From Telluribacter roseus (GTDB lineage Bacteria; Bacteroidota; Bacteroidia; Cytophagales; Spirosomataceae), in the NCBI RefSeq assembly GCF_017355915.2, contig NZ_JAFEUV020000003.1:256858-320857 (forward strand): DNA of 64,000 nucleotides. Direction: 5' to 3'. This document shows, one piece after another, positions 17,113 through 25,826 of the stretch (position 1 is the stretch's first letter; each line of letters starts with the position of its first letter). The notes under the pieces were generated by a model, which was not told the DNA's origin, did not search any database, and was given only the letters and a program-made list of their open reading frames with translations. The position numbers were made by a program, and so were the translations under genes.

Positions 17113-17700
17113 ATGTTCAGATTACTACAATGGATGGTCTGCCTGCTACTGATCAGTACCTGCGCGTATGGTCAGACGGTGGATGAGCGGCTGGCGGAAG
17201 TCCAGGGGCTGTGGCAGACCAACAAGGATGGCTTTCTTCAGTACAAGAGGACTATACCCCTTACGGGACTTTCTAAAGAGATCATTCACCAGCGCGCCAA
17301 AGAGTACTACCTGGATAACCAGTACGATAAACTGGATGAACGGGCAGCCGGTCCGGTGGTAGTGCTGGGAGCTGCAGGTCTCTTCAAAAATGTGCAGGTA
17401 ACGGAAAACGGAGGTGTCAGGTCTACGGTGGACGCAACGCACTTCCTGCACGTATGGGTAGAAGAGGGCAAAGCGGAAGTTGTCATTACCTGTCTTCAGT
17501 ATATCTTTCAGATTGGCTCGGGGAGCGACGCTGGCCATGATGAGGTACTGATCTCTACGCTGTTTCCGGTCAATCCGCAGGCGCCCCGGAGTGACAAAAT
17601 CATCGGGGCCTTCTTAGGTACCACCCGAAGTGCCACCGCCCGGCTGGAGGAGATAGAGAAAAAAATGAAGGCCCCTCTGCGCTCAATACCGCAGGAATAG
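17113..17700 (+). CDS. Secreted DUF4468-like protein
   Basis: From ATG 17113 the product has 195 residues and a signal peptide (MFRLLQWMVCLLLISTCAYGQ). The mature part reads FLQYKRTIPLTGLSKEIIHQRAKEYYLD, then KNVQVTENGG, which resembles the TBP-like DUF4468 domain of Bacteroidota: a strand, a helix with RAKEW/Y, then strands. Its role is unknown in the family. The candidate -7 box at 17072-17079 fixes the start, because the longer frame from 17077 would begin inside the promoter. It lies 79 bases upstream of the phosphoesterase gene on the same strand. Confidence 0.65.
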   Translation: MFRLLQWMVCLLLISTCAYGQTVDERLAEVQGLWQTNKDGFLQYKRTIPLTGLSKEIIHQRAKEYYLDNQYDKLDERAAGPVVVLGAAGLFKNVQVTENGGVRSTVDATHFLHVWVEEGKAEVVITCLQYIFQIGSGSDAGHDEVLISTLFPVNPQAPRSDKIIGAFLGTTRSATARLEEIEKKMKAPLRSIPQE

Positions 17701-17779
17701 GGGGTAGCCGTATAGCCCGAATACGCGCGGGACAAGTAGACTATACGAAGCATAGCTTCACATAGAATCACTACTTGTT

Positions 17780-18967
17780 ATGAAACACCTGCTTTTGACT
17801 TTCCTATACCTGGCGCTGTTGGGTACTACGGCTTATGCCCAGACCCACGCTTCCGGGACCGTATTCAATGATATAAACAAAAACAGGGTACTTGATCGAG
17901 GCGAGCCACCCCTGGCGGGTGTATGTGTATCCAATGGGCGGGAGGTAGTCCGAACCGGAAAAGATGGCCGTTGGACCCTGCCTTCTGGAGACGACACCGG
18001 ATTTTTTGTGATCAAGCCGGCCGGTTATATGACTCCGGTCAACGCCGACATGATTCCGCAGCACTACTACATGCACAAGCCAGCGGGATCACCCCCGCTA
18101 GAGGTAGCTGGAGTTGCCCCCACCGGCAAACTACCCACCTCCATTGACTTCCCGCTCTGGCCGCAGCAGGAAGAGAATAAGTTTACAGCGCTGGTATTCG
18201 GGGATACGCAGGCTCGGGGTATGAAGGAGGTCAACTACATAACCCATGATGTAGTAGAAGAGTGTATCGGTACCGAGGCTACGCTGGGAATCAGTTTGGG
18301 CGATATTGTAGCCGATGATCCTAATCTCTTTCAGGAAATCAACCAAAGCATAGCGCAGATCGGGATTCCGTGGTACAATGTATTCGGCAACCATGACTTC
18401 AACCGCGGAGCCCGGGATGACCGCCATACCGACGAGACGTTTGAGCGTTACTATGGCCCCAGTACCTATGCCTTCGAGTACGGACAGGTGGTATTCATCT
18501 CACTGAAGAATGTCTACTTCAATCCCGAAGGCAAATACAGAGCCCACTTTACGGAGCAGCAGCTGGACTTTGTCCGGAACTACCTGGCTCTTGTACCCAA
18601 CGACAGGCTGGTGGTACTGGTTATGCATGCTCCCATTGTTTCCTGCGACAACCGGAAGGAGCTGTTTGACATCCTGAAAGCCCGCCCGTATACCTTATCC
18701 ATAGCCGGCCATACGCACACCATGGCGCATGTATTCGCCGACGAAAAGCTGGACTGGCACGGGCCAAGGCCTCACCATCATTTTATCAATGCCACGGTAT
18801 GCGGGAGCTGGTGGTGCGGGATCAGGGATGAAACCGGTATTCCGCACGCTACTATGAACGATGGCGCACCCAATGGCTATTCGCTGCTCACTTTTGACGG
18901 CAACAGCTACTCCATCCGGTTCAAGGCAGCCCGCCGACTACCAGATGAACATCTACCTGCCGGATGA
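17780..18967 (+). CDS. Calcineurin-like phosphoesterase, N-terminal and catalytic part (frameshifted)
   Basis: The 395-residue frame has a signal peptide (to AYAQ), an N-terminal Ig-like/SdrD-type domain (about 25-110, SGTVFNDINKNRVLDRGE and GVCVSNG) and a metallophosphatase core. Metal-site motifs are visible: FGDTQ, SLGDIVAD, FGNHD, VMHAP and GHTHT. The family hydrolyses phosphoesters in the periplasm. The frame ends soon after FKAARR with a sequence unrelated to the family, while the expected C-terminal domain continues in another frame (18930-19331). The shift lies within 18927-18940, near GCCCGCC. A single extra C, or two lost bases, would explain it. The product may be a truncated but still catalytic protein, or the gene is broken. 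Confidence 0.8.
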   Translation: MKHLLLTFLYLALLGTTAYAQTHASGTVFNDINKNRVLDRGEPPLAGVCVSNGREVVRTGKDGRWTLPSGDDTGFFVIKPAGYMTPVNADMIPQHYYMHKPAGSPPLEVAGVAPTGKLPTSIDFPLWPQQEENKFTALVFGDTQARGMKEVNYITHDVVEECIGTEATLGISLGDIVADDPNLFQEINQSIAQIGIPWYNVFGNHDFNRGARDDRHTDETFERYYGPSTYAFEYGQVVFISLKNVYFNPEGKYRAHFTEQQLDFVRNYLALVPNDRLVVLVMHAPIVSCDNRKELFDILKARPYTLSIAGHTHTMAHVFADEKLDWHGPRPHHHFINATVCGSWWCGIRDETGIPHATMNDGAPNGYSLLTFDGNSYSIRFKAARRLPDEHLPAG

Positions 18968-19331
18968 TGTACCTCAGGCCGGGCTGGACACCACTTCGCT
19001 GGTTGTCAATGTATTTGCAGGCTCCTCCCGTTCCAGGGTAGAGATGAAAGTAAAAGGGCGTTCGGACTGGCACGAGCTGGCCTATACCCCCATGCACGAT
19101 CCGGGCGTAGCGGCCATGCAGGTTTACAACCCTTTTCTGGAAACCAAAATCAACGGTACCGCACTGGACACCGTTTTTGGCTGGCAGATGGACCGACCGG
19201 AGATGTCATACCACATGTGGAAAGGAAAGCTGCCGGGAGGTCTCCCGGCAGGTACCCATCTGCTCCTAATCCGAACTACGGATATGTTCGGGCAGGTCTA
19301 TACCGGGCAACGGATTTTCCGCGTCAGGTAG
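18930..19331 (+). pseudogene. Out-of-frame C-terminal domain of the calcineurin-like phosphoesterase
   Basis: This frame continues the phosphoesterase with PADYQMNIYLPDD, then VVNVFAGSSRSRVEMKVKG and ends in RIFRVR. It matches the C-terminal MetallophosC-type domain expected after the catalytic core. It has no signal of its own and no start codon where the domain begins. It is best read as the displaced 3' part of the gene starting at 17780; together they give a normal full-length family member of about 515 residues. Confidence 0.75.
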
Positions 19332-19389
19332 GGACACAGCCCCCGGCATGAAAGCGTATATGTACACTGTACTTACTGAAACGCTTACC

Positions 19390-19848
19390 CTACGCTACCA
19401 CCGCCTCTTCTGATTTTTTAACAGAAGTTGTAAAGCTCAGCCGCAGGAACAGCAGGATGTACAGCAGGTCAATGAACACCGGTACTACCGAGCCGGGGCC
19501 CTGGTAGAGGGCGCTGCCGAAGGGGTTGTCAGAGGTGCGTACATCCAGCGTGAAGTACACGCAGTGCATCAGCACCAGTACCCGGGCTACCCACACCTGC
19601 TTCACCGGATTTTCGGCCAGGATGCCGATCATAGTGATCAGTACTCCGATCATAAACATGTGCAGAAACACCCAGAACATGGCGTCGTGGTAGTGGGGAG
19701 AGGCGAGGGTTTGGGCGGGTACATTGAACTCCGCCATCTTTTCCATGACGCCTCCGATCAGCATGGTACTGGCGAGGAACATGTCCAGGATACCTACAGT
19801 CAAACAGGTGGCTTTGAATCCGGGCAGAAATTTTCTAAGTGTAGTCAT
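19390..19848 (-). CDS. Four-helix integral membrane protein of unknown function
   Basis: The 152-residue product has four hydrophobic segments: about 15-35 (TVGILDMFLASTMLIGG), 58-78 (FWVFLHMFMIGVLITMIGI), 87-105 (ARVLVLMHCVYFTLDV) and 122-140 (VFIDLLYILLFLRL). It lies in the inner membrane. The family is not recognised; its size and helix count recall small DoxX- or DUF-type membrane proteins. It sits convergent to the phosphoesterase gene and has its own upstream region. Confidence 0.6.
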   Translation of the reverse strand: MTTLRKFLPGFKATCLTVGILDMFLASTMLIGGVMEKMAEFNVPAQTLASPHYHDAMFWVFLHMFMIGVLITMIGILAENPVKQVWVARVLVLMHCVYFTLDVRTSDNPFGSALYQGPGSVVPVFIDLLYILLFLRLSFTTSVKKSEEAVVA

Positions 19849-19914
19849 AGTAGTGGTATAGAGTGAGGTGAGAAACAGGGGACCTTCTCCGAAAGGGAGG
19901 AGGGGCTAAAGTAC

Positions 19915-19957
19915 AAGAGCAGCCGATTTAAAAAGTCGGCTGCTCTTATTTTTTAAC
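19915..19957 (+). terminator. Orphan terminator-like hairpin
   Basis: AAGAGCAGCCGA (19915-19926) pairs perfectly with TCGGCTGCTCTT (19936-19947) and is followed by ATTTTTTAA on the plus strand. No plus-strand gene lies just upstream: the nearest is the phosphoesterase, with a minus-strand gene in between. Confidence 0.6.
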
Positions 19958-20116
19958 TGATACTCCTTATTGCTTTTTCTTCCTGTGGTCCGGAGGTACT
20001 TTGGATAGCCACAAAATAGCTCACAACAGGCCGGTAAGTAGTAGGAGGGGCCTCATGCCGAAGGAGTGGTTCAGAGGGAGTAGTAAAAGCGTAATCAGAG
20101 AATAACAGGAGTACCT

Positions 20117-20148
20117 AACAAAAAGAGGCAGTGCGATGACTGCCTCTT
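20117..20148 (-). terminator. Terminator of the SusC/SusD operon
   Basis: AAGAGGCAGT (20123-20132), loop GCGATG, ACTGCCTCTT (20139-20148). On the minus strand the stem is followed by TTTTTGTT. It lies 28 bases after the susD-like stop. Confidence 0.8.
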
Positions 20149-20175
20149 CTGTTAGATGTGGATATAGAATAGCTA

Positions 20176-21981
20176 TTAATTGTATCCTGGGTTCTGGCTC
20201 AGTACCGAATTACCTCCCGAGCGGCTCAGGTCCAGCTGACGCTGAGGGATGGGGAAGTATTCGTTCTTACCTCTGATGAAGCGTCCGCCGCGTACATCGG
20301 TGGTAAGGGTACCCTCGTAGTTGAAGTACGCATTGAGGGTAGGCTCTGCGATATCCCAACGCACCAGGTCAAAGAAACGGTGGCCTTCCATAGCCAGCTC
20401 AAGCTTGCGCTCGAAGTAGATGGCTCTGAGAGCGCCTTCTTTACCCATCTGAGAGAACGCACCCGCCGGGTACACGCTGATCTTGTAGTTAGCAGCCGGC
20501 GTATTGGTGTAGCCCGCCAGCGGATTAGCCGGGTTAGCATAGGTGTATACGTAGTTGACAGGGTTGGCAGCGCGGGCACGTACCTGGTTAACGTAGGTCT
20601 GTGCCTGCTCCAGGTTACCCAGTTGGGCCTCTACTTCGGCAGCCATCAGCAGTACATCAGCAAAGCGGATCACGTTCCAGTTGATAGCGGTACCAGGTGC
20701 CCATGAGTGCTGATCAGCGTACAGATCCTGAGTAGCCTGCATGTAGATGTTCTTCTTGGGTGAGTAAGGACCCGCGTAGGTCTGGCCAGGGCTACGAACC
20801 CAGTCAGCGCCAGGGTGGTTACCCCAGTCCAGATAAGGAATACCACGACGGCCAATGGTCCAGTCGATACGGGGATCCAGCGGACCGGCATCCGTAGTGA
20901 AAGGCTGGTTAGAAGCTACACCCTGGTCATTCTTGACAGGCTGGTTGTTGTAACTCTCAACAATAGGTAGTCCGGTCTCGTCAGTACGGTAGGAGTTAGC
21001 CAGGTCGTGCGAAGGCTGGAAGAAGCCGCAGCAGCGGAAGGGGCTGTTTCCGTAGGGGAAGTTCAGCATATCACCCTGGTTAGCGTTGGCGATGGTGTTG
21101 GTACCATCGTTAGCTACCATCTGAATCTGGAATACCGACTCCGAGTTGTTCTCGGTAGCGGCGTTGAAATTATCATGGAATTTCGTTACCAGCGCGTACT
21201 TCAGGCCGTTGCTGGTCACACCCTGGTTGATCACCTGATCGAACAGAGGCTTGGCTTCTGCGTATTCCTTCTGGTACAGGTGGGTCTTGGCCAGGTAGGT
21301 AGCCGCCGCCCATTTGTTTACGCGTCCTACGTCCTGCTGCGTAGCGGGCAGGTTGTCCATCGCAAATTTGAAATCAGCTTCGATTTTAGGCCAGATGTCC
21401 TCGGTGTTGGACACGTAGCTGGCAGCCGCTGTTTCGACGGTTTCGTCGATCCAGGGTACATTGTTCCACATTTTCTTCAGCTCGAAGTAGTAGTGTCCGC
21501 GCAGGAAGCGAGCCTGGGCCGCAAAGCTGGCACGCTCGGCTTCGGTAACCTCGGTAGTCTGAGCGAGTACACGCAGTACCGAGTTGGTACGGTTTACACC
21601 TTCGTACAGTACGCGCCACTTGCTGTTGAAGAATCCGTTGCTGGCATCAGACGTAAACTTGGCAATCGCATCAATGGCAGGCTGGTCACTACCGTCGCTA
21701 CCCTTGTGGGCATCACCACCGGCTATGCTGCCGTACACCCAGTTGCTGGGGGAGGCTTCCCAGGCGTTGGTACCCGCCAGGTTCAGAGCGCCTCCGTTGT
21801 TGAACTGACCGTCCAGCGCGGCATAGGCTCCGTTGAGCAGGGCATCCACTCCACTGCGGGTGGCAAGTACCTGGTCGCTCAGGGCACCCTGAGCAGGTAT
21901 ATCAAGACTTTCTTTGCAGGAGTCGAGGGTTAGACTTATGGTCGTAACCGCCAGGACTGCTATATATTTCTGAAATCTCAT
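20176..21981 (-). CDS. RagB/SusD-family outer-membrane nutrient-binding lipoprotein
   Basis: The 601-residue product has a lipoprotein signal with the SLTLDSC lipobox (Cys22), TPR-like helices in the N-terminal part (FAAQARFLRGHYYFELKKMW is the usual SusD motif) and the C-terminal family signature (GHRFFDLVRWDIAEP, FPIPQRQLDLS). SusD proteins form the lid over a SusC channel and bind glycans or other oligomers on the cell surface. It lies 24 bases after the susC-like gene and is co-transcribed with it, ending at the hairpin at 20117-20148. The substrate cannot be read from the sequence. Confidence 0.95.
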   Translation of the reverse strand: MRFQKYIAVLAVTTISLTLDSCKESLDIPAQGALSDQVLATRSGVDALLNGAYAALDGQFNNGGALNLAGTNAWEASPSNWVYGSIAGGDAHKGSDGSDQPAIDAIAKFTSDASNGFFNSKWRVLYEGVNRTNSVLRVLAQTTEVTEAERASFAAQARFLRGHYYFELKKMWNNVPWIDETVETAAASYVSNTEDIWPKIEADFKFAMDNLPATQQDVGRVNKWAAATYLAKTHLYQKEYAEAKPLFDQVINQGVTSNGLKYALVTKFHDNFNAATENNSESVFQIQMVANDGTNTIANANQGDMLNFPYGNSPFRCCGFFQPSHDLANSYRTDETGLPIVESYNNQPVKNDQGVASNQPFTTDAGPLDPRIDWTIGRRGIPYLDWGNHPGADWVRSPGQTYAGPYSPKKNIYMQATQDLYADQHSWAPGTAINWNVIRFADVLLMAAEVEAQLGNLEQAQTYVNQVRARAANPVNYVYTYANPANPLAGYTNTPAANYKISVYPAGAFSQMGKEGALRAIYFERKLELAMEGHRFFDLVRWDIAEPTLNAYFNYEGTLTTDVRGGRFIRGKNEYFPIPQRQLDLSRSGGNSVLSQNPGYN

Positions 21982-22005
21982 AATTAGATTAAGTAGGATA
22001 AAAAA

Positions 22006-25000
22006 TTAGAACGTTACATTCAGACCGAACAGGAACTGACGCTGGTTGGGATACACCCCTTCGTCGATACCAAATGAGGTAGTTGACGAGAAAGACTGGT
22101 TGAGGCTACCACCGGCGCTGTTGTTGGTGTTGGCAGTTGTACCGATTTCGGGATCCAGACCTGAGTACTTGGTGATAGTAAACAGGTTGGCTGCCTGTAG
22201 GTATACCCGCAGACGCTCTACACCCAGTTTCTTGAGTGAACCAGCGGGCAGTGTATAACCAAGCTGTGCATTCTTGGCACGCAGGTAGGAGCCATTCTCT
22301 ACGAAGTACGAGTTAGGTACACTGGCCGAGCTGAATGAACCGACTGTTTCCTGGATAGGAGCCTTGGCATTGGGGTTCTCAGGAGTCCATGAGTCGTACA
22401 GCGCCGTGCGGCTCTTGGCACCCTGGAAGTTGGCGTTGAAGTCAGTCCACCATCTTACGTTGTTCCAGATATCGTTACCCTGCGTACCGTAGAAGAAGAT
22501 GCTGAAATCAAACTGCTTGTAGGTAGCACCCAGGTTCAGACCGTAGCTGAAGTCAGGGTTAGGGTTACCGATAAAGGTACGGTCTTCGTCGGTGATCTGT
22601 CCGTCGCCGTTGATGTCGGCGTAGCGGAAACGACCTACGGCTACGTCATTCTGGTATACGGCATTGGCATTACCGGAAGCCTGCTGAGCCTGTGCATTGG
22701 CTGTGTTGATCTCTTCCTGCGAGTTCCAGAAACCATCTACTTTGTAGCCGTAGAACTGACCAATCGAGTGGCCTACCGCGTTGCGCACAATGTAGCTACC
22801 GTTGAAACGACGTCCTTCCTGATCGAAGTAGTCGATACCTTCGGCCAGTGAAACAATCTTGTTGTTGTAAGTAGTGAACGTAAGGGTAGCGTTCAGTTTC
22901 AGATCGCTGGTGATGTCGAAGCTGCTGGAAGCGGCCAGGTCCACCCCGGTGTTACGCATACGGGCTACGTTTACAGAAGGAGGTGTTCCCTGTCCGGCCG
23001 TACCGGCGAGTTCGAGCGTGTACAGCAGGTCACGTACTTCTTTGTGGTAGTAATCGGCAGTGATATCCAGTTTACCTTTCCACAGGCTGGCGTCAAAACC
23101 AATGTTCGAGTTGATGTTCTTTTCCCAGCGGGCATTGGGGTTACCGATGCGGTTGCGCTGGAAGCCCAGCTGCGTCAGTGAGTTAGAGCCGGTGATGGCG
23201 TAGTACGACGAGGTACGGTTACCACCGTAGGTAGTGTAGGCGTTAGCCGGGTCTACGTTGAGCTGGTTACCCATGATACCATAACCCCCGCGGATTTTCA
23301 GGTCGCTCAGCCAGTTGATGTCCTGCATGAAGTCCTCTTCCGACAGACGCCATCCCGCACTGATTGCCGGGAACCATCCGTACTGGTAGTTCATGAAGCG
23401 TGACGAACCATCGCGACGGATCGTAGCGCCGAGCAGGTACTTGTCTTTCAGGGTATAGTCCAGACGACCGATCAGCGAGAACAGTGCGTCAGCGTAGCGG
23501 TTGCTGTAGTTGGTAGGCGTACCGGCACCGGTCGACAGGTTAGTAAAGTTAGGGTCAAACGAGAAGTAGTTCTGCGTAGTACCCCCTACGTTACGGCCCT
23601 GGTTCTGGTAGGCTTCGGTACCTACTACCACCCGTACATCGTGGATGTCGTTGAACAGGTGCTGGTACTGTACGGTGTTGGTCCAGGTCCAGTTGTAGCC
23701 ACTGAAGGTATTCTCGGTATAGGAGTTGGTAGTTGTATTCTCCTGGTTTTCGTAAGCAGGATAAGCAAACGAGTTGAAGTTACCCATGAATACCTCTCCC
23801 CCGAAGCTGGTACGGGCGGTGAAGTCTTTCAGGAAGTCAATCTCGGCGTACATGTTACCGAACAGACGGTTGTTCATACCACGGTTGTTAGCCGTACGCT
23901 CCTGAATAGCCACCGGGTTAAGTGCGTTACCCAATCCCTGACCGAAACCACCGGCGTAGTTGCCCATGATGTCACGTACCGGGATGATCGGCTGCTGACG
24001 GAACGCGTGACCAATGGAGCTACCTTCCTGCAGAGCGTTGATACGTGGGTTGTCTGTTACCGAGAACGCCAGGTTTTCACCTATACGGATGTTTTCGCGA
24101 ACGTTGTACTGGCTGTTTGAGCGGATGGTATAACGCTTCAGATAGGTGTTGCTGAGTGTACCCTGCTGGTTGAAGTAGTTGAACGAGAACAGGTAGTTAC
24201 CCTGCGGGGTACCACCACTCACGGCGATGTTGTGGCTGGTCATAGGAGCCGGCTTGAAGATCTCGTGGAACCAGTCAGTACCTTCCTTGTTGGCCCGTGT
24301 AATACGGTAGAACTGGTTGTACTGATCAACGCTGGTATAGAACGGGTTCAGGTTGTAACGGGAAGGATCCACCGAAGGATCGCCTTCTTTAGCGCCCTGA
24401 GGAGCGATATAGTCGGGCAGAACAGGCGTAGGTCCGCTGCCGTACAGAGGGTCGTTGATTACCGCGTTGGGGTTGGAGTTACGGATCGCGTTGAATTTGA
24501 GCTGAGCCGTTTCCTGAGGATTCAGCAGGTCCCATACGTTGCCGCTCTTGGGGAACTGCATACCGGTATAGGTATCGTACTGTACCTTCACCTTACCTGT
24601 ACCACGACGGGTAGTGATGATGATTACCCCGTTAGCCGCGCGTGAACCGTAGATAGACGCCGCACCGGCATCTTTCAGTACCTGCATAGAGGCTACGTCG
24701 TTCGGGTTGATGTCGTTGATGTTCTGGGTAGGTACACCATCCACTACGTAGAGAGGCTGGTTGTTACCGAATGTATTCAGACCACGGATACGTACCTGAG
24801 GAGCTTCACCGGGCTGACCCGATCCCAGTACGGTAACCCCGGAAGCACGTCCCTGCAGCTGGTTGGTAACCTGCGCAGTAGGCTGCGACTGGAGTTCCTG
24901 TACGTCTACTACGGCTACGGCACCGGTCAGGTCTTTCTTACGCTGGGTACCATACCCCACTACTACCACTTCGTTCAGTGACTTTACGTCCGAACCCAGT

Positions 25001-25665
25001 TTGATATCGGGTATAGTAGTACGGTTGTTGATTTCGATTTCCTGCGTTGAATAGCCAATTGACGAAACGATCAGGGTACCATTACCATCAGGAACGTTCA
25101 GGGAGAAGTTTCCTTCGATATCGGTAGCGGTACCAATGCTCGTGCCTTTCAGCAGTACGGTAGCGCCGGGTAGTCCTTCGCCTTTCTCGTCAGTTACGCG
25201 GCCCTTTACGGTAATGGGGGCGTTGGCTTTGCTGACGTTTGGGCTTGTCACCTGCTCGCCGGGCTTCGCGTTATCAGCGGCCCGCTTCAGGATGATGGTG
25301 TTGCCGCCCAGCTCGTACGTGATCGCCGCCGGACTCAGTACCTTATTCAGTACATCCGAAAGCTTCTCGTTGGCCACTTTGAGTGTGCCTATGCGTTGTT
25401 GGGTGAAGATGCGCGGGTTGTACATAAACTTCACGTCTGCTTCTTCACCGATGCGTTTGATTGCCTCCTCTATCGTCGGGTTAGCCAGTTGTATACTCAC
25501 TCTCTGGTTGAGTAACTCCTGCCCGTATGAGTCTTTTGCCTGTGTAATCGTCGCAAACGCTGTTACTACGAAAAACAGGTAGAAACTGACTTTCATAATT
25601 TTGAGCAGCCGTTGCTGCATTTGTATTCGAATTTTCATAAATTTGGTTTGGTTGTCGGTTTTCAT
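22006..25665 (-). CDS. SusC/RagA-family TonB-linked outer-membrane transporter with STN signalling domain
   Basis: I start at ATG 25665 (1219 residues); the frame extends to a GTG at 25731 that gives no better signal. Order of parts: signal region ending near TITQAKDSYG; an STN domain (about 50-125, VSIQLANPTIEEAIKRIGE) that can contact a FecR protein; a carboxypeptidase-regulatory-like domain (about 150-230, GRVTDEKGEGLPGATVLLKG); the plug (VVVGYGTQRKKDLTGAV, VRIRGLNTFG, YVVDGVP); and a 22-strand barrel ending in LFGLNVTF. It imports oligomers using TonB energy. The STN domain and upstream fecR and sigma genes indicate surface-signal-controlled expression. Confidence 0.95.
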   Translation of the reverse strand: MKTDNQTKFMKIRIQMQQRLLKIMKVSFYLFFVVTAFATITQAKDSYGQELLNQRVSIQLANPTIEEAIKRIGEEADVKFMYNPRIFTQQRIGTLKVANEKLSDVLNKVLSPAAITYELGGNTIILKRAADNAKPGEQVTSPNVSKANAPITVKGRVTDEKGEGLPGATVLLKGTSIGTATDIEGNFSLNVPDGNGTLIVSSIGYSTQEIEINNRTTIPDIKLGSDVKSLNEVVVVGYGTQRKKDLTGAVAVVDVQELQSQPTAQVTNQLQGRASGVTVLGSGQPGEAPQVRIRGLNTFGNNQPLYVVDGVPTQNINDINPNDVASMQVLKDAGAASIYGSRAANGVIIITTRRGTGKVKVQYDTYTGMQFPKSGNVWDLLNPQETAQLKFNAIRNSNPNAVINDPLYGSGPTPVLPDYIAPQGAKEGDPSVDPSRYNLNPFYTSVDQYNQFYRITRANKEGTDWFHEIFKPAPMTSHNIAVSGGTPQGNYLFSFNYFNQQGTLSNTYLKRYTIRSNSQYNVRENIRIGENLAFSVTDNPRINALQEGSSIGHAFRQQPIIPVRDIMGNYAGGFGQGLGNALNPVAIQERTANNRGMNNRLFGNMYAEIDFLKDFTARTSFGGEVFMGNFNSFAYPAYENQENTTTNSYTENTFSGYNWTWTNTVQYQHLFNDIHDVRVVVGTEAYQNQGRNVGGTTQNYFSFDPNFTNLSTGAGTPTNYSNRYADALFSLIGRLDYTLKDKYLLGATIRRDGSSRFMNYQYGWFPAISAGWRLSEEDFMQDINWLSDLKIRGGYGIMGNQLNVDPANAYTTYGGNRTSSYYAITGSNSLTQLGFQRNRIGNPNARWEKNINSNIGFDASLWKGKLDITADYYHKEVRDLLYTLELAGTAGQGTPPSVNVARMRNTGVDLAASSSFDITSDLKLNATLTFTTYNNKIVSLAEGIDYFDQEGRRFNGSYIVRNAVGHSIGQFYGYKVDGFWNSQEEINTANAQAQQASGNANAVYQNDVAVGRFRYADINGDGQITDEDRTFIGNPNPDFSYGLNLGATYKQFDFSIFFYGTQGNDIWNNVRWWTDFNANFQGAKSRTALYDSWTPENPNAKAPIQETVGSFSSASVPNSYFVENGSYLRAKNAQLGYTLPAGSLKKLGVERLRVYLQAANLFTITKYSGLDPEIGTTANTNNSAGGSLNQSFSSTTSFGIDEGVYPNQRQFLFGLNVTF

Positions 25666-25826
25666 CGGCAATAAAATTCCCTTACCCCCACCGGGGTGCT
25701 TTTGGAAGAGAGCATGTAGGGGATTGATCACGAGTCAGTGATGTTGCAGCATTGCTGACTCATTTTTTTGTAGGTCTTTTTACATTGATTGGTTTTTAGG
25801 CATAGGCAACAACAGGTGTTTAGGTT

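Larger units (their letters stand above)
19849..20175. other. Intergenic region with two hairpins
   Basis: The 327-base gap holds a plus-strand terminator-like hairpin (19915-19947) and the SusD-operon terminator (20117-20148). Between them (about 19960-20115) I see no gene or promoter. Confidence 0.5.

Noticed and set aside
21007-21933. 308-codon antisense frame inside the SusD gene
   Set aside because: Shadow of a well-supported gene on the other strand.
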